DNA of 64,000 nucleotides. It comes from Sabethes cyaneus. Taxonomy: Eukaryota > Arthropoda > Insecta > Diptera > Culicidae. Made by a program: the position numbers and the translations under genes. Each line of letters starts with the position of its first letter. The first letter of the stretch is position 1. Positions 32,501 to 41,448 of this stretch are shown in pieces. The stretch spans positions 192,794,911-192,858,910 of the forward strand of contig NC_071354.1 of assembly GCF_943734655.1 (NCBI RefSeq), written 5' to 3'. The notes under the pieces were generated by a model that saw only the letters and a program-made list of their open reading frames with translations, did no database searches and was not told the DNA's origin.

Positions 32501-33713
32501 CCCAATTTGCCTCGTCGAATTTCCAGCGTTTTCTTCGGGTGGTGGTAGGAGGTCTGTCATTGAGTCCAATTATTATTGGGTGGTGATCGCTGCCTAGCGT
32601 GTCGTTTATTTTTTCCCAACAAACTTTTTGTACGAGATCAGTAGATGCGATGGACAGATCAATAGCTGATCTCTGTGGCCCTCGAAGAAAAGTGTTGGAT
32701 CCGTCATTTAAAATGATTGCGTTATTATTTTCGACGATTTCCGCTATCAGTGTTCCTCGTGTGTCGTTTTTCGTACAACCCCATCCTGTATGGTGCGCAT
32801 TAAAATCGCCGAGTACTAAAAAGGGGCGTTTTAGCGATTCCATTAGTTTATTAAGGTGTGTTTTCAGATTAGCTGCTCCTTGATTAGGCAAGTAAATACT
32901 AACGATTGATATAGGGGTGCTTCCATGTAATCTAGCACCTACGCACAAAAGCGGGCTACAGAGATCTAATATCGTATGCGGAATGTCACTTCGAATGGCG
33001 AGTGCTGCAGATTGATAGATATTGGTTCCTTGTTTCTGAACCCAATGATAGCGGCCATTGCTCCATAGATTTGGGTTTTGTACTGTTCGTACATGAGTTT
33101 CTTGGATTACTAGACACATTGGTGGGTTTTGTGCAATGAGATTTTGGAGGTCATTCCATTGGTTACTTAAACCGTTAATATTCCATTGCAATGCTATGCG
33201 ACGGTTATTTCTAATTGTGTGCTGGTTAATGCTAGTCTGGCTTGAGGATGACGCATCGGAGCGGATGGATGTTGTATTATAGTTGCGATCGCTGTTCGTT
33301 GCCAGGGTATAGGCGGTAAGGCCCTTGTCCGTCCTGGTATCATTTCCCTCGTTGTCCTCCCGGGGATAGGCTGGAGAGCCCTTGTCCGTCCGGGTATTCC
33401 TGTTACTGTTTTGGGATTCATTTCCGATTCTGTTATTTGTCGAAGAGTGCATAGCTGAATAGGGTAGGATGCATCTTTGTTGCGTTGTCCTTGAGTATGA
33501 CGGAGTAATTGAGGAGAGCTCGCAGGAAGAGGATTGATAGGGTGTGGGATCCCCAACAGCACCAGGATCATCGTATTCCGGAACTTCCGATGCCTGAGGG
33601 GACGGAGTGATATGGGTGTTGATTTGTGTGGTTATATTTGTACAGCCCGGTTTGTGGTGAGAGATTGGAGTGGAGTTAGGCGTAAGAAATCGATTTGTGT
33701 TTCTATTGTCCAT
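29583..33713 (-). CDS. I-type LINE ORF2: endonuclease, reverse transcriptase, RNase H
   Basis: The frame is intact for 1376 residues. A Ser/Thr/Asn-rich N-terminal extension of about 170 residues contains two RTDKG-type copies. The endonuclease has ALQWNINGLSNQW (174), VIQETHVR (202), LGDFNAHHTGWG (301) and SDHHPI. The RT has STGPDHVGYP, FRPISLTSCIGKIAEKM, FAFRKGRGTG, LDLSKAYNRVW, GVPQGSVLAVTLF and VYADDIV. The RNase H has all four acidic positions (FTDGSKVG, SAEAAAVHYA, FSDSASVLSA and NTKADHLA) plus CWVPGHSGITG. A Cys/His tail CDCCRVNLTVEHLLIHC is near the end. An RNase H domain places it with the I group. The ATG directly follows the ORF1 stop (TAAATG). Confidence 0.93.
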   Translation of the reverse strand: MDNRNTNRFLTPNSTPISHHKPGCTNITTQINTHITPSPQASEVPEYDDPGAVGDPTPYQSSSCELSSITPSYSRTTQQRCILPYSAMHSSTNNRIGNESQNSNRNTRTDKGSPAYPREDNEGNDTRTDKGLTAYTLATNSDRNYNTTSIRSDASSSSQTSINQHTIRNNRRIALQWNINGLSNQWNDLQNLIAQNPPMCLVIQETHVRTVQNPNLWSNGRYHWVQKQGTNIYQSAALAIRSDIPHTILDLCSPLLCVGARLHGSTPISIVSIYLPNQGAANLKTHLNKLMESLKRPFLVLGDFNAHHTGWGCTKNDTRGTLIAEIVENNNAIILNDGSNTFLRGPQRSAIDLSIASTDLVQKVCWEKINDTLGSDHHPIIIGLNDRPPTTTRRKRWKFDEANWEIFANCIDTKIEPEQTISPEKLVRIINDAAETSIPKTTGKAGKKAVHWWNSQVENAVRLRRKALRKLKKTEPNHPCITKLTQAFRDARNECRKIIREAKNTSWEQFLDGIDASASVPETWRRVNALSGKRRQTGLAIKSKDENFTDDPDEVANIMADYFAELSSTNSYTEKFQKKKLTIETAQILFQDEPTDQQSDYNHDFTMSELLYALASSRSKSTGPDHVGYPMLRNLPLSGKIALLKTINGTWRKGIYPDMWKQSTVIPISKPGLKSGTPSDFRPISLTSCIGKIAEKMVNRRLATILEERKLLDDRQFAFRKGRGTGSYFIALGDIIDQALANGHHIDLATLDLSKAYNRVWRHEILRQLQEWEIKGRMGNFIQNFLQNRTFRVAIGGSLSETRAEENGVPQGSVLAVTLFLIAVNSVFTSLQSGVYILVYADDIVIVVTGSNPTRVRIRLQAAIRRVARWASSIGFTMAPNKCAVSHVCNHRHHPWNRPVTVDRTTIPFKKTTKILGITIDRKFDFGHHFQTVKVETKSRKNLVRTISKRHTTGNRKTLLNVGNSTVTSKLLYGIELTCRGIEKMKSILEPVYNDMIRHCAGLLPCSPALNSCVESAVLPFDAIVIKACTRRAISFLEKTTGNHDPTRSSAGQIFRAFTGYDIPPVAELHYVGHLRWNHRKPTIDWAMKKTVKAGDPASRIVPTFNHLNETKYAGYTKLFTDGSKVGNEVGIGIAGQSTCSYYSLPKDCSVFSAEAAAVHYAVSQPRTRTNEHVVIFSDSASVLSAIEKGLTDHPWIQAILLDCPSNTSLCWVPGHSGITGNTKADHLAASGRTGPPLTNLTPGADLKRETATAIKKTVEENWLTNRMNFTRKIKDSFQRWNDRSLRKEQQVLSRLRVGHTLKTHGFLFNKEPRPTCDCCRVNLTVEHLLIHCPIYDSLRAKHQISSSIREVLCNDSSSETQLIKFLKDAELFDQI

Positions 33714-35276
33714 TTAGTCTGAAATATTAGGGTCGAGGTCAATCATTGTTGTTCGGCGGGGGCTCGAGTTTTGGTTAGTTCCTGGTTTACGGTTTGTGTT
33801 TCTGGTTCTTCCGGTTCCAGATATTGCGTCGTCCAAAAGCGATGAACATTTTCGATAGGAACTACGTCCTCTGGTGTTCATTGTGTTTAGTGTTTGGAGT
33901 GTATTAGCGGAGGAACTATGCTCGGGTTGTGACGAGATCTGGTTGTGATTGGATATGGCGATGTCTTCTTCTTCCATTCTGTCTTCGCTTCTTTGTCTAT
34001 TACAGTATTTCGCTTTTTTTGATTGGTTTGCTTGTGCTTCATTGTTAGAGGAGGAGGGTTTACTATCGACTGGCCCCTTGTAAACGGCAAGCACGGTTTT
34101 TAGTGCTGTGTACTCTTTTGCAAGGGCCCTATAACAGTCTTTTACTTTTCTAAGCTCATCTCTCATTCGTTCCAATTGACTATTTTCAGTTTCGTTGTTT
34201 TTCGCATCGAATCGTTTCTTTAACTCTGCCAGTTCCTGCTTGAGTGTACTGGTTTCCTGCGCTTGCTTAGTAAGTCTCATAATTTCTTCCCGAAGCGCTT
34301 TAATGGTACCATCTTTGCTAGCTGAGTTATCTGATATTTCACCACTAACCTGGTGGGCGTAAGTCTGCTGTCTGTTCACAGTTCTGTACTCGGCTCGTGC
34401 TTCTGCAAATGTTAAGTTACGGTCAGTTTTAAGGCGAATAATTGCATTTTCCTCTTTATAAATAGGACATGAGCGGTCGATAGGTCGATGACTTCCTTTG
34501 CAATTTTTGCAAAATGCAGGACGGTTACATTCGTTGGTGTATGGTTCGTGAATGGTTGAGCAGTTAAGGCAAAGCGGTTGTTGGACACAATTCTTCCGAG
34601 AATGACCATATTGGGCGCAGCCGAAGCATAGCAACGGGGACGAGTAATATTGCCTTACTGGTAAACGAATGAGGCCGTAGTAGACATATGCAGGTAACGA
34701 GTTACTCCGGAAAGATAGCACAGCTAGTGGCGTATTCAGCGTTTGATTACTTTCTCGTTTGGTTATTCTTCTCACAGCGAAAACATTTTGATTAGCGAGA
34801 TTTTCGAGGAGTATGCTTGTGTCGATATCCTTGGAATCAACATCATAGACTACACCCTGGCAAGAATTTAACGAAGGATGCGGGACTACCTCTATTGGGG
34901 TGCCGTCAAGTAGTGTTTTCATCGCTAGGAGCTTTTTCAAAACAGATTTTGAAGATGTTCGGAGGATATAACGTGTTCCCTTTGCCTCTTTAGTTGCTGT
35001 AACAATGTTGCGGGCGTTATGTCCAATCGCCTGTTCCACAGATTTGTTGATCAGGAAAGGGTTATTCGGTAATTTGGGTGAGGAAGGGAGGGTGACGGGA
35101 GGCATACTCAAGGAGATATCATTATCACTGGTTTGGTTTGTAGCTGCATTATGACCGGCTGCTCGAAGTATCACGGCTTGGGTACTTATTTTGTCACCAT
35201 TCGGGTTCATCCAGTCCGGCAGGGTACTTTGTGTGGATAAGTTGCCCTCCCATGGGGGAGGATCAGTCGACCCCAT
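33714..35276 (-). CDS. I-type LINE ORF1: gag-like nucleic-acid-binding protein
   Basis: The frame is intact for 520 residues. The middle part (about residues 85-215) resembles the RNA-binding region common in I and Jockey gags (RYILRTSSKSVLKKLL, then ITKRESNQTLNTPLAVLSF). Three knuckles follow: CFGCAQYGHSRKNC, CLNCSTIHEPYTNEC and CKNCKGSHRPIDRSC. A coiled-coil-like stretch (IKALREEIMRLTKQ to NSQLERMRDELRKV) comes next, and the tail is Ser/Asn-rich. The start ATG at 35276 is the first in a 434-nt leader. The stop abuts the ORF2 ATG, which suggests reinitiation for ORF2. Confidence 0.9.
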   Translation of the reverse strand: MGSTDPPPWEGNLSTQSTLPDWMNPNGDKISTQAVILRAAGHNAATNQTSDNDISLSMPPVTLPSSPKLPNNPFLINKSVEQAIGHNARNIVTATKEAKGTRYILRTSSKSVLKKLLAMKTLLDGTPIEVVPHPSLNSCQGVVYDVDSKDIDTSILLENLANQNVFAVRRITKRESNQTLNTPLAVLSFRSNSLPAYVYYGLIRLPVRQYYSSPLLCFGCAQYGHSRKNCVQQPLCLNCSTIHEPYTNECNRPAFCKNCKGSHRPIDRSCPIYKEENAIIRLKTDRNLTFAEARAEYRTVNRQQTYAHQVSGEISDNSASKDGTIKALREEIMRLTKQAQETSTLKQELAELKKRFDAKNNETENSQLERMRDELRKVKDCYRALAKEYTALKTVLAVYKGPVDSKPSSSNNEAQANQSKKAKYCNRQRSEDRMEEEDIAISNHNQISSQPEHSSSANTLQTLNTMNTRGRSSYRKCSSLLDDAISGTGRTRNTNRKPGTNQNSSPRRTTMIDLDPNISD

Positions 35277-35728
35277 GGGGTAGAAAATTACCTACGTCTC
35301 CGGTAATTTTTGTTGCGATTCTGAGTATGATAATTTAATCACTTTACCACAGAAGAGTAACTTTTTAGCCAAAATGGCGTACGTCGTAGCACGTATTGTT
35401 CGATATTGTCACTCGTTCTTATTACAGTTGCTTACACAAATATAATGAACGGTGTGCACTGCAGCGTTATAGAGATAATCTCTACAACAGCGGTGGCCAG
35501 TACAATAAGCGATCAATATTAATCCGAAAAAGATGCGTTTCGTAATGGTACAAATGCGCGAAATCGATCACGGTTTCGATTCCGTATTGTATAGAAACGC
35601 TCACTTTTGAGGCGAAAACAATAGAATTGTGAAACTATTGTAGCGAAAGATCGATTTATAACCGGGTAGAGAAAACACATCTGTTTGCTACCGAGTGTCG
35701 ACTCGAACTGAGCTTCGTAATTGTCCTA

Positions 35729-35893
35729 ATTGGCCTTGCCAGCGTTGCTGATATTGTTCAGGGTTTTGCGTGAGAAAAAAAGAAAAGAAAGTATTTTTGC
35801 TTTTGTCAACACTCACGCGTTGACAGTTCGGCACGAGATTTCCTGTAAGTGCGAGCAGCCTTCGAAATCTCTTTCAACACTGGCAAGGCCAAT
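35729..35893. mobile_element. Small MITE (165 bp) inside the SINE
   Basis: The left end ATTGGCCTTGCCAGCGTTG matches the inverse of the right end CAACACTGGCAAGGCCAAT, with one mismatch in 19. The interior is A-rich then GC-mixed and has no ORF. It interrupts the SINE 18 bp after the LINE target duplication begins. Confidence 0.65.
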
Positions 35894-36594
35894 AGCCCTC
35901 TAATAATACTGATGTGAAGTCTGTCGATAAATAGGGGTCAAGTCTTAAGCCTGGTATCCAGCTGAAAAGAAAACAGCTCAAGAAAAAAAACCTGCTATTT
36001 ACCAACGGTGTGGCACGCTAGAATTTCAGCATAACGAACATCTATTTTCATTCCGCTTTCACCAAAACTGGATAAACTGTTGTCGTATTTTCACCCATTC
36101 AACAGAAAAATATTATATGATGTATAATATATTACAAAACCGCAATCCGCAAGAATATTCATAAACTGCATAAATAATCTTAAACTGCCATCATTTGGTA
36201 CAGCCAGCAACAAGTTTTGTTACCCGATTTAACATTGCCTTAGGGTGAACAGGCCATTTTTCGTATGCCAGTGCCAGTGATGTCGGTTACGCACCAAATA
36301 TATGGGAGATGACAACCTTGCCATCCCGTTGCTATTTACCGACCAATCTGATGGAGTTCTTTTAACGTTAGTTGCATATGAATCAATTGAACAATAATGG
36401 AGATAGAGCCGAAAGTGTAACTGCAAGTATACTTATTTTTGGTATCGGGACGTAAAGGTTATAACCAATCGATTATTTCGACTAATCGATTATATAGCGC
36501 CGATTAATCGATGTCGATTATTGGCCGCCCAAAAAGTAATCGATTATTAACTAATCGATTAACTGGAAAAATCGGACATCACTAGCTGACAATT

Positions 36595-37092
36595 CGTTTC
36601 AGAGATTATTCGTTTCGATTATTGCTAGACCAAATTGATGTCTTGAGAGTAAACAGTTTTGTTAAAGAGTAAAAACACACCCTCTTCAACCGGTTTTATC
36701 GTTTAAATATTGAACCTAGTCCTATTTGATGTCCTGAAAGTGAACAATCAGTCCTTTCAGGGTTGACGAGATATTCATGTATGTGATGTGACGCTGGAAT
36801 TCTCAAAGAGAGAAGGATTTATCGACTGTGTAATCCGAAAATAGGTTTTGGACGAACTGATATACAGAGCACGAGCATTTAGGAAATTTAAACTTGGTTT
36901 CTTATATCAAATGTTCCAGAGCATTTATTTGAAGACTCCAGAACTCTAGACTGGGCATAATAGGAGGTTCGCATATACACAGCAAAGGATGATACTGCTA
37001 ACGCCATCTCTTCTCCCAAAGGAGTCACTACTGCTTATAAGTGTTAGTGATGGCATTCTTCTAATCTAAATTGGTTAAAAATTAAACCCAAT
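36595..37092. other. Unannotated spacer
   Basis: AT-rich sequence with no gene or clear repeat. Confidence 0.5.
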
Positions 37093-37096
37093 TTAA

Positions 37097-37817
37097 GGGG
37101 GCATAGTACTTTTTACACCATATTTTTTGCCTTATTTCAAATATTTTTTTCTCGATAACGCGAAAAGCGAATCGATTCGGGTTTATTGCTTGCTAAACAT
37201 TGCACTTTATACTAATATTTGCAGTTTTGTTTGCATATGTCTCCCCTCTCCCCTACGGCTCCTTGAACATGATCATTCGAAAAAAACATGATTTGCGGTA
37301 CCATGGATTGGCGCTGGGGGGCTTATCCGAATTGAAAAATTCCAAAACGTAATGAAAGAATATTAAATTATCTCGTGTTTGACCCATCCTTTTTTTAAAA
37401 TTCGAACGCATAAAAAAATGGCGGACATTCAAACATAAAAGTAAGGTTTTTAGCCGAAAAAATTGACTTTAAACATTTCTAAAAAATACAAAAATTGTAA
37501 TATCGAAAAAAGGATGGGTCAAACACTAGATAATTTTGTTAGTTTTGAAACAAAAAAAGAATCATGAGAATTGCTTCAGCCGTTCTTGAGATATTTATGG
37601 TACCGACTTTCAAAACCTGGTTTCGAGAAAAACGACGTTGAAGTTTTTATTCGCTGTGTAATCGCTCTAGACATGCGCAGTACAAATAGCTGTAACTTTG
37701 TCAATTTTTGGAATTCATCGAAATGACTTGAAACATGTATGGTCAAAATGTTAATCTTTCGAAATAATCAACAAAAAAAATTTCGATTTTTTTAAATTGA
37801 AAAAGTACTATGCCCCC
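37097..37817. mobile_element. piggyBac-like MITE with TTAA target
   Basis: 18-bp perfect terminal inverted repeats GGGGGCATAGTACTTTTT are flanked on both sides by TTAA (37093-37096 and 37818-37821), the piggyBac target. The 721-bp interior has no transposase. It contains a repeated theme around CGAAAAAAGGATGGGTCAAAC and ATAAAAAAATGGCGGACATT. Confidence 0.8.
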
Positions 37818-38046
37818 TTAATGCTAATTTAAAGTCCGTTTACGTGTTCAATTTCAAATTCAAATACGCAAAATCTATTCATCAATATCTAAACTAGTCA
37901 TTGGAAACATGTATTGTATTGTAAATGTAAATGTATTATTTTAAATTTTTGGTAGAAATTCACCTAAGAAACTAGGTAGCTGTTAAAGGTAGCATTTTGT
38001 GGTAGTTCTTAGGTGCCAACATTAGGTAAATCATACCCACGACGGG

Positions 38047-38084
38047 AATAAAAAGCGATCGAAGAACATTCACACTTCATTCAG
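38047..38084 (+). promoter_or_regulatory. TATA/Inr core promoter of the small gene
   Basis: AATAAAAAG at 38047-38055 lies about 30 bp before TCATTC at 38077-38082, a perfect match to the arthropod initiator TCAKTY. The spacing is standard. CAGT-rich leader sequence follows. Confidence 0.6.
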
Positions 38085-38188
38085 CAGTAATCAGTCAGTC
38101 AGTCGATTTGAGTCAAAAGGTACTCGCATTTGAGAGAACATTAATTTGAGTCAAAGTTCTTCTTTGTGTGATTTCGAATTCATATACA

Positions 38189-38491
38189 ATGCAAAGGATG
38201 GATTTGCATTACGCACCGTGTGTTATGGAGCCACGAAGCAAGCCAGCACCCGCAGCGGAATCAAACAGGATTATAACAACGCCTAAAGTGACCAGTTCCA
38301 TGCGCTCCATGGTTCAAAAGATGCGGATGCTCTTCAGTTCAAAAAATAAGCGTGAAGTTGATCACAACGGCAGTGTCGGAGAAACGAGCACCGAAGATAA
38401 GCAGCAGGAAGGTAGAAAGCAGACGACACGTCGAAATGTAGCTCCCCTTCCTACGAACGGGGCAATCCTTTATTTCATAACACAGAAATAA
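38189..38491 (+). CDS. Small single-exon gene, 100-aa basic protein
   Basis: The first ATG after the predicted start site (38079) is at 38189 in context ATACAATGC. The frame runs 100 codons to TAA at 38489-38491. The middle (KVTSSMRSMVQKMRMLFSSKNKREV, given here only in part as SSMRSMVQKMRMLF) can form a basic amphipathic helix. The end is PLPTNGAILYFITQK. AATAAA-type signals follow within 60 bp (38520-38545). A short intronless gene with TATA, a basic amphipathic helix and an aromatic C-terminal block recalls the Bearded/E(spl)-m4 group, but the similarity is weak and I do not claim it. No signal peptide or membrane segment is seen. Confidence 0.55.
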   Translation: MQRMDLHYAPCVMEPRSKPAPAAESNRIITTPKVTSSMRSMVQKMRMLFSSKNKREVDHNGSVGETSTEDKQQEGRKQTTRRNVAPLPTNGAILYFITQK

Positions 38492-38696
38492 AATGTCGCT
38501 TTGAATTTTAAAGTATTAGAAATAGAAATAAATATAAAATAAATAAGTTCATTAAAAACTCCGCTTTATCATTTCTCACGTCAAATTGTCGTGTCAAATC
38601 ACCATATTTTTAACGCTGCTCAAGTCTAGCTTCACGTTCAGTTCAAGTCCAATTTCAAGAGTAGCCTCGAGTATTTAAGATCAATGCCCCATCTTC

Positions 38697-38830
38697 TGGC
38701 TGTTAGAGTCAATAGGATCGTAGCAACTGGCCCTGCACTGTAACAGCTGGGTGCGAAGACAGTCGTATAAAAACAGAAGGTCAAGTTTCGATAACGGAAT
38801 GTTGCACCTGGGCTTTGCTTTGCCCCATCT
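38697..38830 (+). mobile_element. 3' part of a SINE-like repeat
   Basis: It contains GTTAGAGTCAATAGGATCGT, GGTGCGAAGACAGTCGTATA, CAGAAGGTCAAGTTTCGATA and GGGCTTTGCTTTG, matching the 3' region of the SINE at 1278-1487. The tRNA-like head is missing. Confidence 0.55.
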
Positions 38831-40019
38831 TCTATTTGGGCAGCCCACCCACAGAAATCACCTCTTTCTAGGTTTATTTGTTTCCCTAATGTCTACTGAC
38901 CTTTATTATTTTCCATCAGTTCGGTCCGAACAAGCGATAGCGAGTAAACAGGGGATCACCCCTGCGAAATGGTACTTTCCACGAAATGGTCCGTTTCGCA
39001 ATATGTTATACAATCACGGCGAATATTTAAGTGCTATCTGCTTTATTTTATTTTTAGTAACGGGGGTGTGGGGGGTAGTTTTTTTCTACATTACTGTGAG
39101 GAAAACTTCCAAATTTGTGTATTAAGCTACCCATACTTTCATACTTAGTTACGTAACTGCCAAAATGAATCATCTAAGGTTGTGCTCCTCAGACACTCGA
39201 GATTGTGATTTATGTACTACACAATTAGGGTTTTTTTCTAATTCCCGTCGTAATAGGTAAAGCTATTCTAATTTTCATCATTTGTCATCATCATCATCGA
39301 TCCCTGAACTTTGAAATCACTGAAAAGCGACAATTAAAGCATATTATTGAAATTACTGACTGAAAATTGAAAACTGACTTTATTTCTAAAATTCGTCGTA
39401 CCGTTTTAAAATCCGTCCATCAAAATTTTTCATCGTCCAAACTAAAAATTACAACAACGTTTACGAAGCTAACGCGCATGTATTTGTGTAGGACGGCATG
39501 ACAAATGTTATTCTACAAAATTTCTGCAGGTCAGGCAAGTTTTCCTGGCTGTAGAATAACGACAATGCCTTGCGTGAGTTATTTTCATTTATGAATGACA
39601 GAATTTAAAACGATTAGTCGACATTGTCTTCTTCGTCGCACGAAAAAACGTAGGGAAATTGGCTGGTAGGACTTCTTTAATGATAAAAAGCATTGAAATA
39701 GATCTCAGTTCACTTTGATTGATCGCATGTGATAGACAACAAACATGCGATAGACCCAAAATGTTTTACATTTTGGGTCATAAAAATGCTGATATTTTTA
39801 ATAATTTGTGTTGGATAGAACGGGAATAAGCAATTACGACTATGTAGCAACATACCCTATGTAAATATATGTACAACGACAATTTGACGTGAGAAAGTTT
39901 AATTTGTGGCAATACGAAGTTTGTCGGGTCACTAGTATAAAATAAAATATACTCGACGATTGGTTGCATAGAGGATTGTCATCATCTTTAAATACTTTTG
40001 GACACACTTGTAAATTGGT
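38831..40019. other. Intergenic sequence
   Basis: No supported gene. The open frame at about 38751-39125 overlaps the SINE tail and has no features. A perfect short inverted word (CCCAAAATGTTTTACATTTTGGG) lies near 39750-39778. Confidence 0.5.
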
Positions 40020-40440
40020 GCAAATAGAACTGCTTGACGCTTGGTATAACCAAATGCGAGGTAATTGCATTCCATCGGATCGAATTGCCTATCTTTGTTC
40101 AGGTATTGAAATGATTGATTATGTTACTTTGGTGTCACTCTTGACCCGAAATTGGAATTTGATCGTCAACGTGTGATGATAATTTCCAAAGCAACCCGTC
40201 AATTAGGTTTTATTGCCATGGATAGGATGTGATTTTAATGACCCGCATTATCTCAAAGCACTTTAATGTGCACAAGTTTCTCTTGAATGTTTCCGCAAGA
40301 GCTTTCAATAAATTACGCGTTGCACTGAATAGCTGTGTCAGGTACGTTTATAATCTTAGTAGATATTCCCGAGTTAGCCACCTCCAAAAGCACTTACTTG
40401 GATGTCCATTTGAAGAGTTTTATAAGCTACGTGCATAATA
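40020..40440 (+). pseudogene. LINE reverse transcriptase 3' fragment
   Basis: A broken frame near 40180 encodes ISKATRQLGFIA, and FNDPHYLKAL follows at about 40233. These match ITKASRQLGFIAK and SNDPHSL in the LINE fragment at 4255-5875. Several stops and shifts are present. Confidence 0.6.
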
Positions 40441-41039
40441 AAATATAAATATAAAATATGCATATAAAATCAAAAACTTTCCTTTTCCTCAATATTTAAA
40501 AAATAAGTTGCATGCGTTTCGAAGCTCTCGAACAAGAAATTGTTTAATTCCGCAGTTTTAATACAGCGCATTACGGCAATACTATATTTGTTAGAGGCAT
40601 TGCTTATTGGAATCTACTTCCAAACGAAATTAAAAACAGTAACTCATTCATTGTATTTAGGCGAGATTGCATGGCCTGGTTCAATAGAGAATATCAGCAA
40701 AATTAAAATTAGTTTTTACGTATAAAGTGTACAAATAGGAAGAACTGATTTAAAAACTAGTTGTAGTAATTTAAAAGGTTTACCTTACTCTGCAACAATT
40801 AAAGATAATAAAGATAAAGATAAAGTTCGTCCACCTCTCGAGAATGCATGTCTGATCTGGACTCCGCAACAGCTCTAAAGCTTGCTTCATTTAGAATTTG
40901 AACCAACTTTTGCTTATATTGTGGCGCTCTTGGTGGACGGATTTGGAAGTTCTTGGCGCCCCCGCGTGGGAAATTTTGTTGGCTTCACCTATGTATTTTT
41001 GATATTCCGCGAAACGACTGTATTTTGTAAACAAACAAC

Positions 41040-41448
41040 ATGGAAACTGAAAGAAGAAAAAAAATTGTGCACAGTTATTTGGAAAATCCATTGTAGTCTG
41101 CATCTAGGCTAGCTAAACAGCTGAAATTGTCCAGAAATACCGTATGGTGCTTTATCAAACGGTATAAGGAAACATTGACGACGATTCGGAAGCTTCAGGC
41201 TAATCATCGGAGTGTAACTGTCGACCGGTAACTGTGTGATAAGATTTTGAAGACCACCAAGAGGAATCCCAATCTGCCGGACCGTGTTTTGGCCAGAAAA
41301 TCCGTGCTCGAAAGGTATACGACCGGACGCTAACCAAGTTCGACGAGTGTCTTCTGATGGCCGATCAAACCTGTGCTGTCATTACAGCAAAGTCGTTCAA
41401 GAATGGTATGCAGAGAAAGGGATCCAGTTTGTTCCGAAAGACCTTTGA
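41040..41448 (+). pseudogene. Tc1/mariner transposase remnant of the mosquito ITmD37E type
   Basis: The start METERRKKIVHSYLENP leads into RLAKQLKLSRNTVWCFIKRY, a helix-turn-helix. A stop follows near 41228, then KTTKRNPNLPDRVLARK. After an internal deletion the frame gives HYSKVVQEWYAEKGIQFVPKD (written here in two overlapping parts: HYSKVVQEWY, AEKGIQFVPKD), the block that precedes NPPNCP in D37E transposases. The C-terminal end is lost. The assignment is from memory of that motif. Confidence 0.6.

Larger units (their letters stand above)
29481..35710 (-). mobile_element. Full-length I-type non-LTR retrotransposon
   Basis: It is flanked by a perfect 12-bp target duplication AGCTTCGTAATT (29469-29480 and 35711-35722). 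On the minus strand it begins CAGTTCGAGTCGACACTCGG at 35710; I-type elements commonly start CAGT. It has a 434-nt leader, ORF1 (35276-33714), ORF2 (33713-29583), a short 3' UTR and a poly(A) of about 17. Both ORFs are open. Perfect duplications and intact frames argue for a recent, possibly still mobile copy. Confidence 0.9.
29297..35945 (+). mobile_element. SINE copy split by later insertions
   Basis: Three parts align in order with the SINE at 1278-1487. 29297-29480 includes GAGGTACGATGCTAATCTAA and GTTCAAATCTCGGCTAGGC and ends GCACTAGCTTCGTAATT. 35711-35728 resumes with GTCCTAA. 35894-35945 holds GAAGTCTGTCGATAAA and GGGGTCAAG. The I-type LINE and a 165-bp MITE separate the parts. The tRNA-like head makes it a SINE. 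Confidence 0.6.
29117..36586. mobile_element. hAT-like inverted-repeat element carrying nested insertions
   Basis: The left end AGTGATGTCCGATTACTTC is mirrored at the right end (minus strand AGTGATGTCCGATTTTTCC, ending at 36583). Both ends continue into arrays of ATCGATTA-type words (29130-29240 and 36465-36565). The 8-bp direct repeat TGACAATT flanks it (29109-29116 and 36587-36594), as expected for hAT. The right end has three extra bases (AGC) before the repeat. Without the nested SINE, LINE and small MITE the element is only about 1 kb and has no transposase, so it is non-autonomous. Confidence 0.7.
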
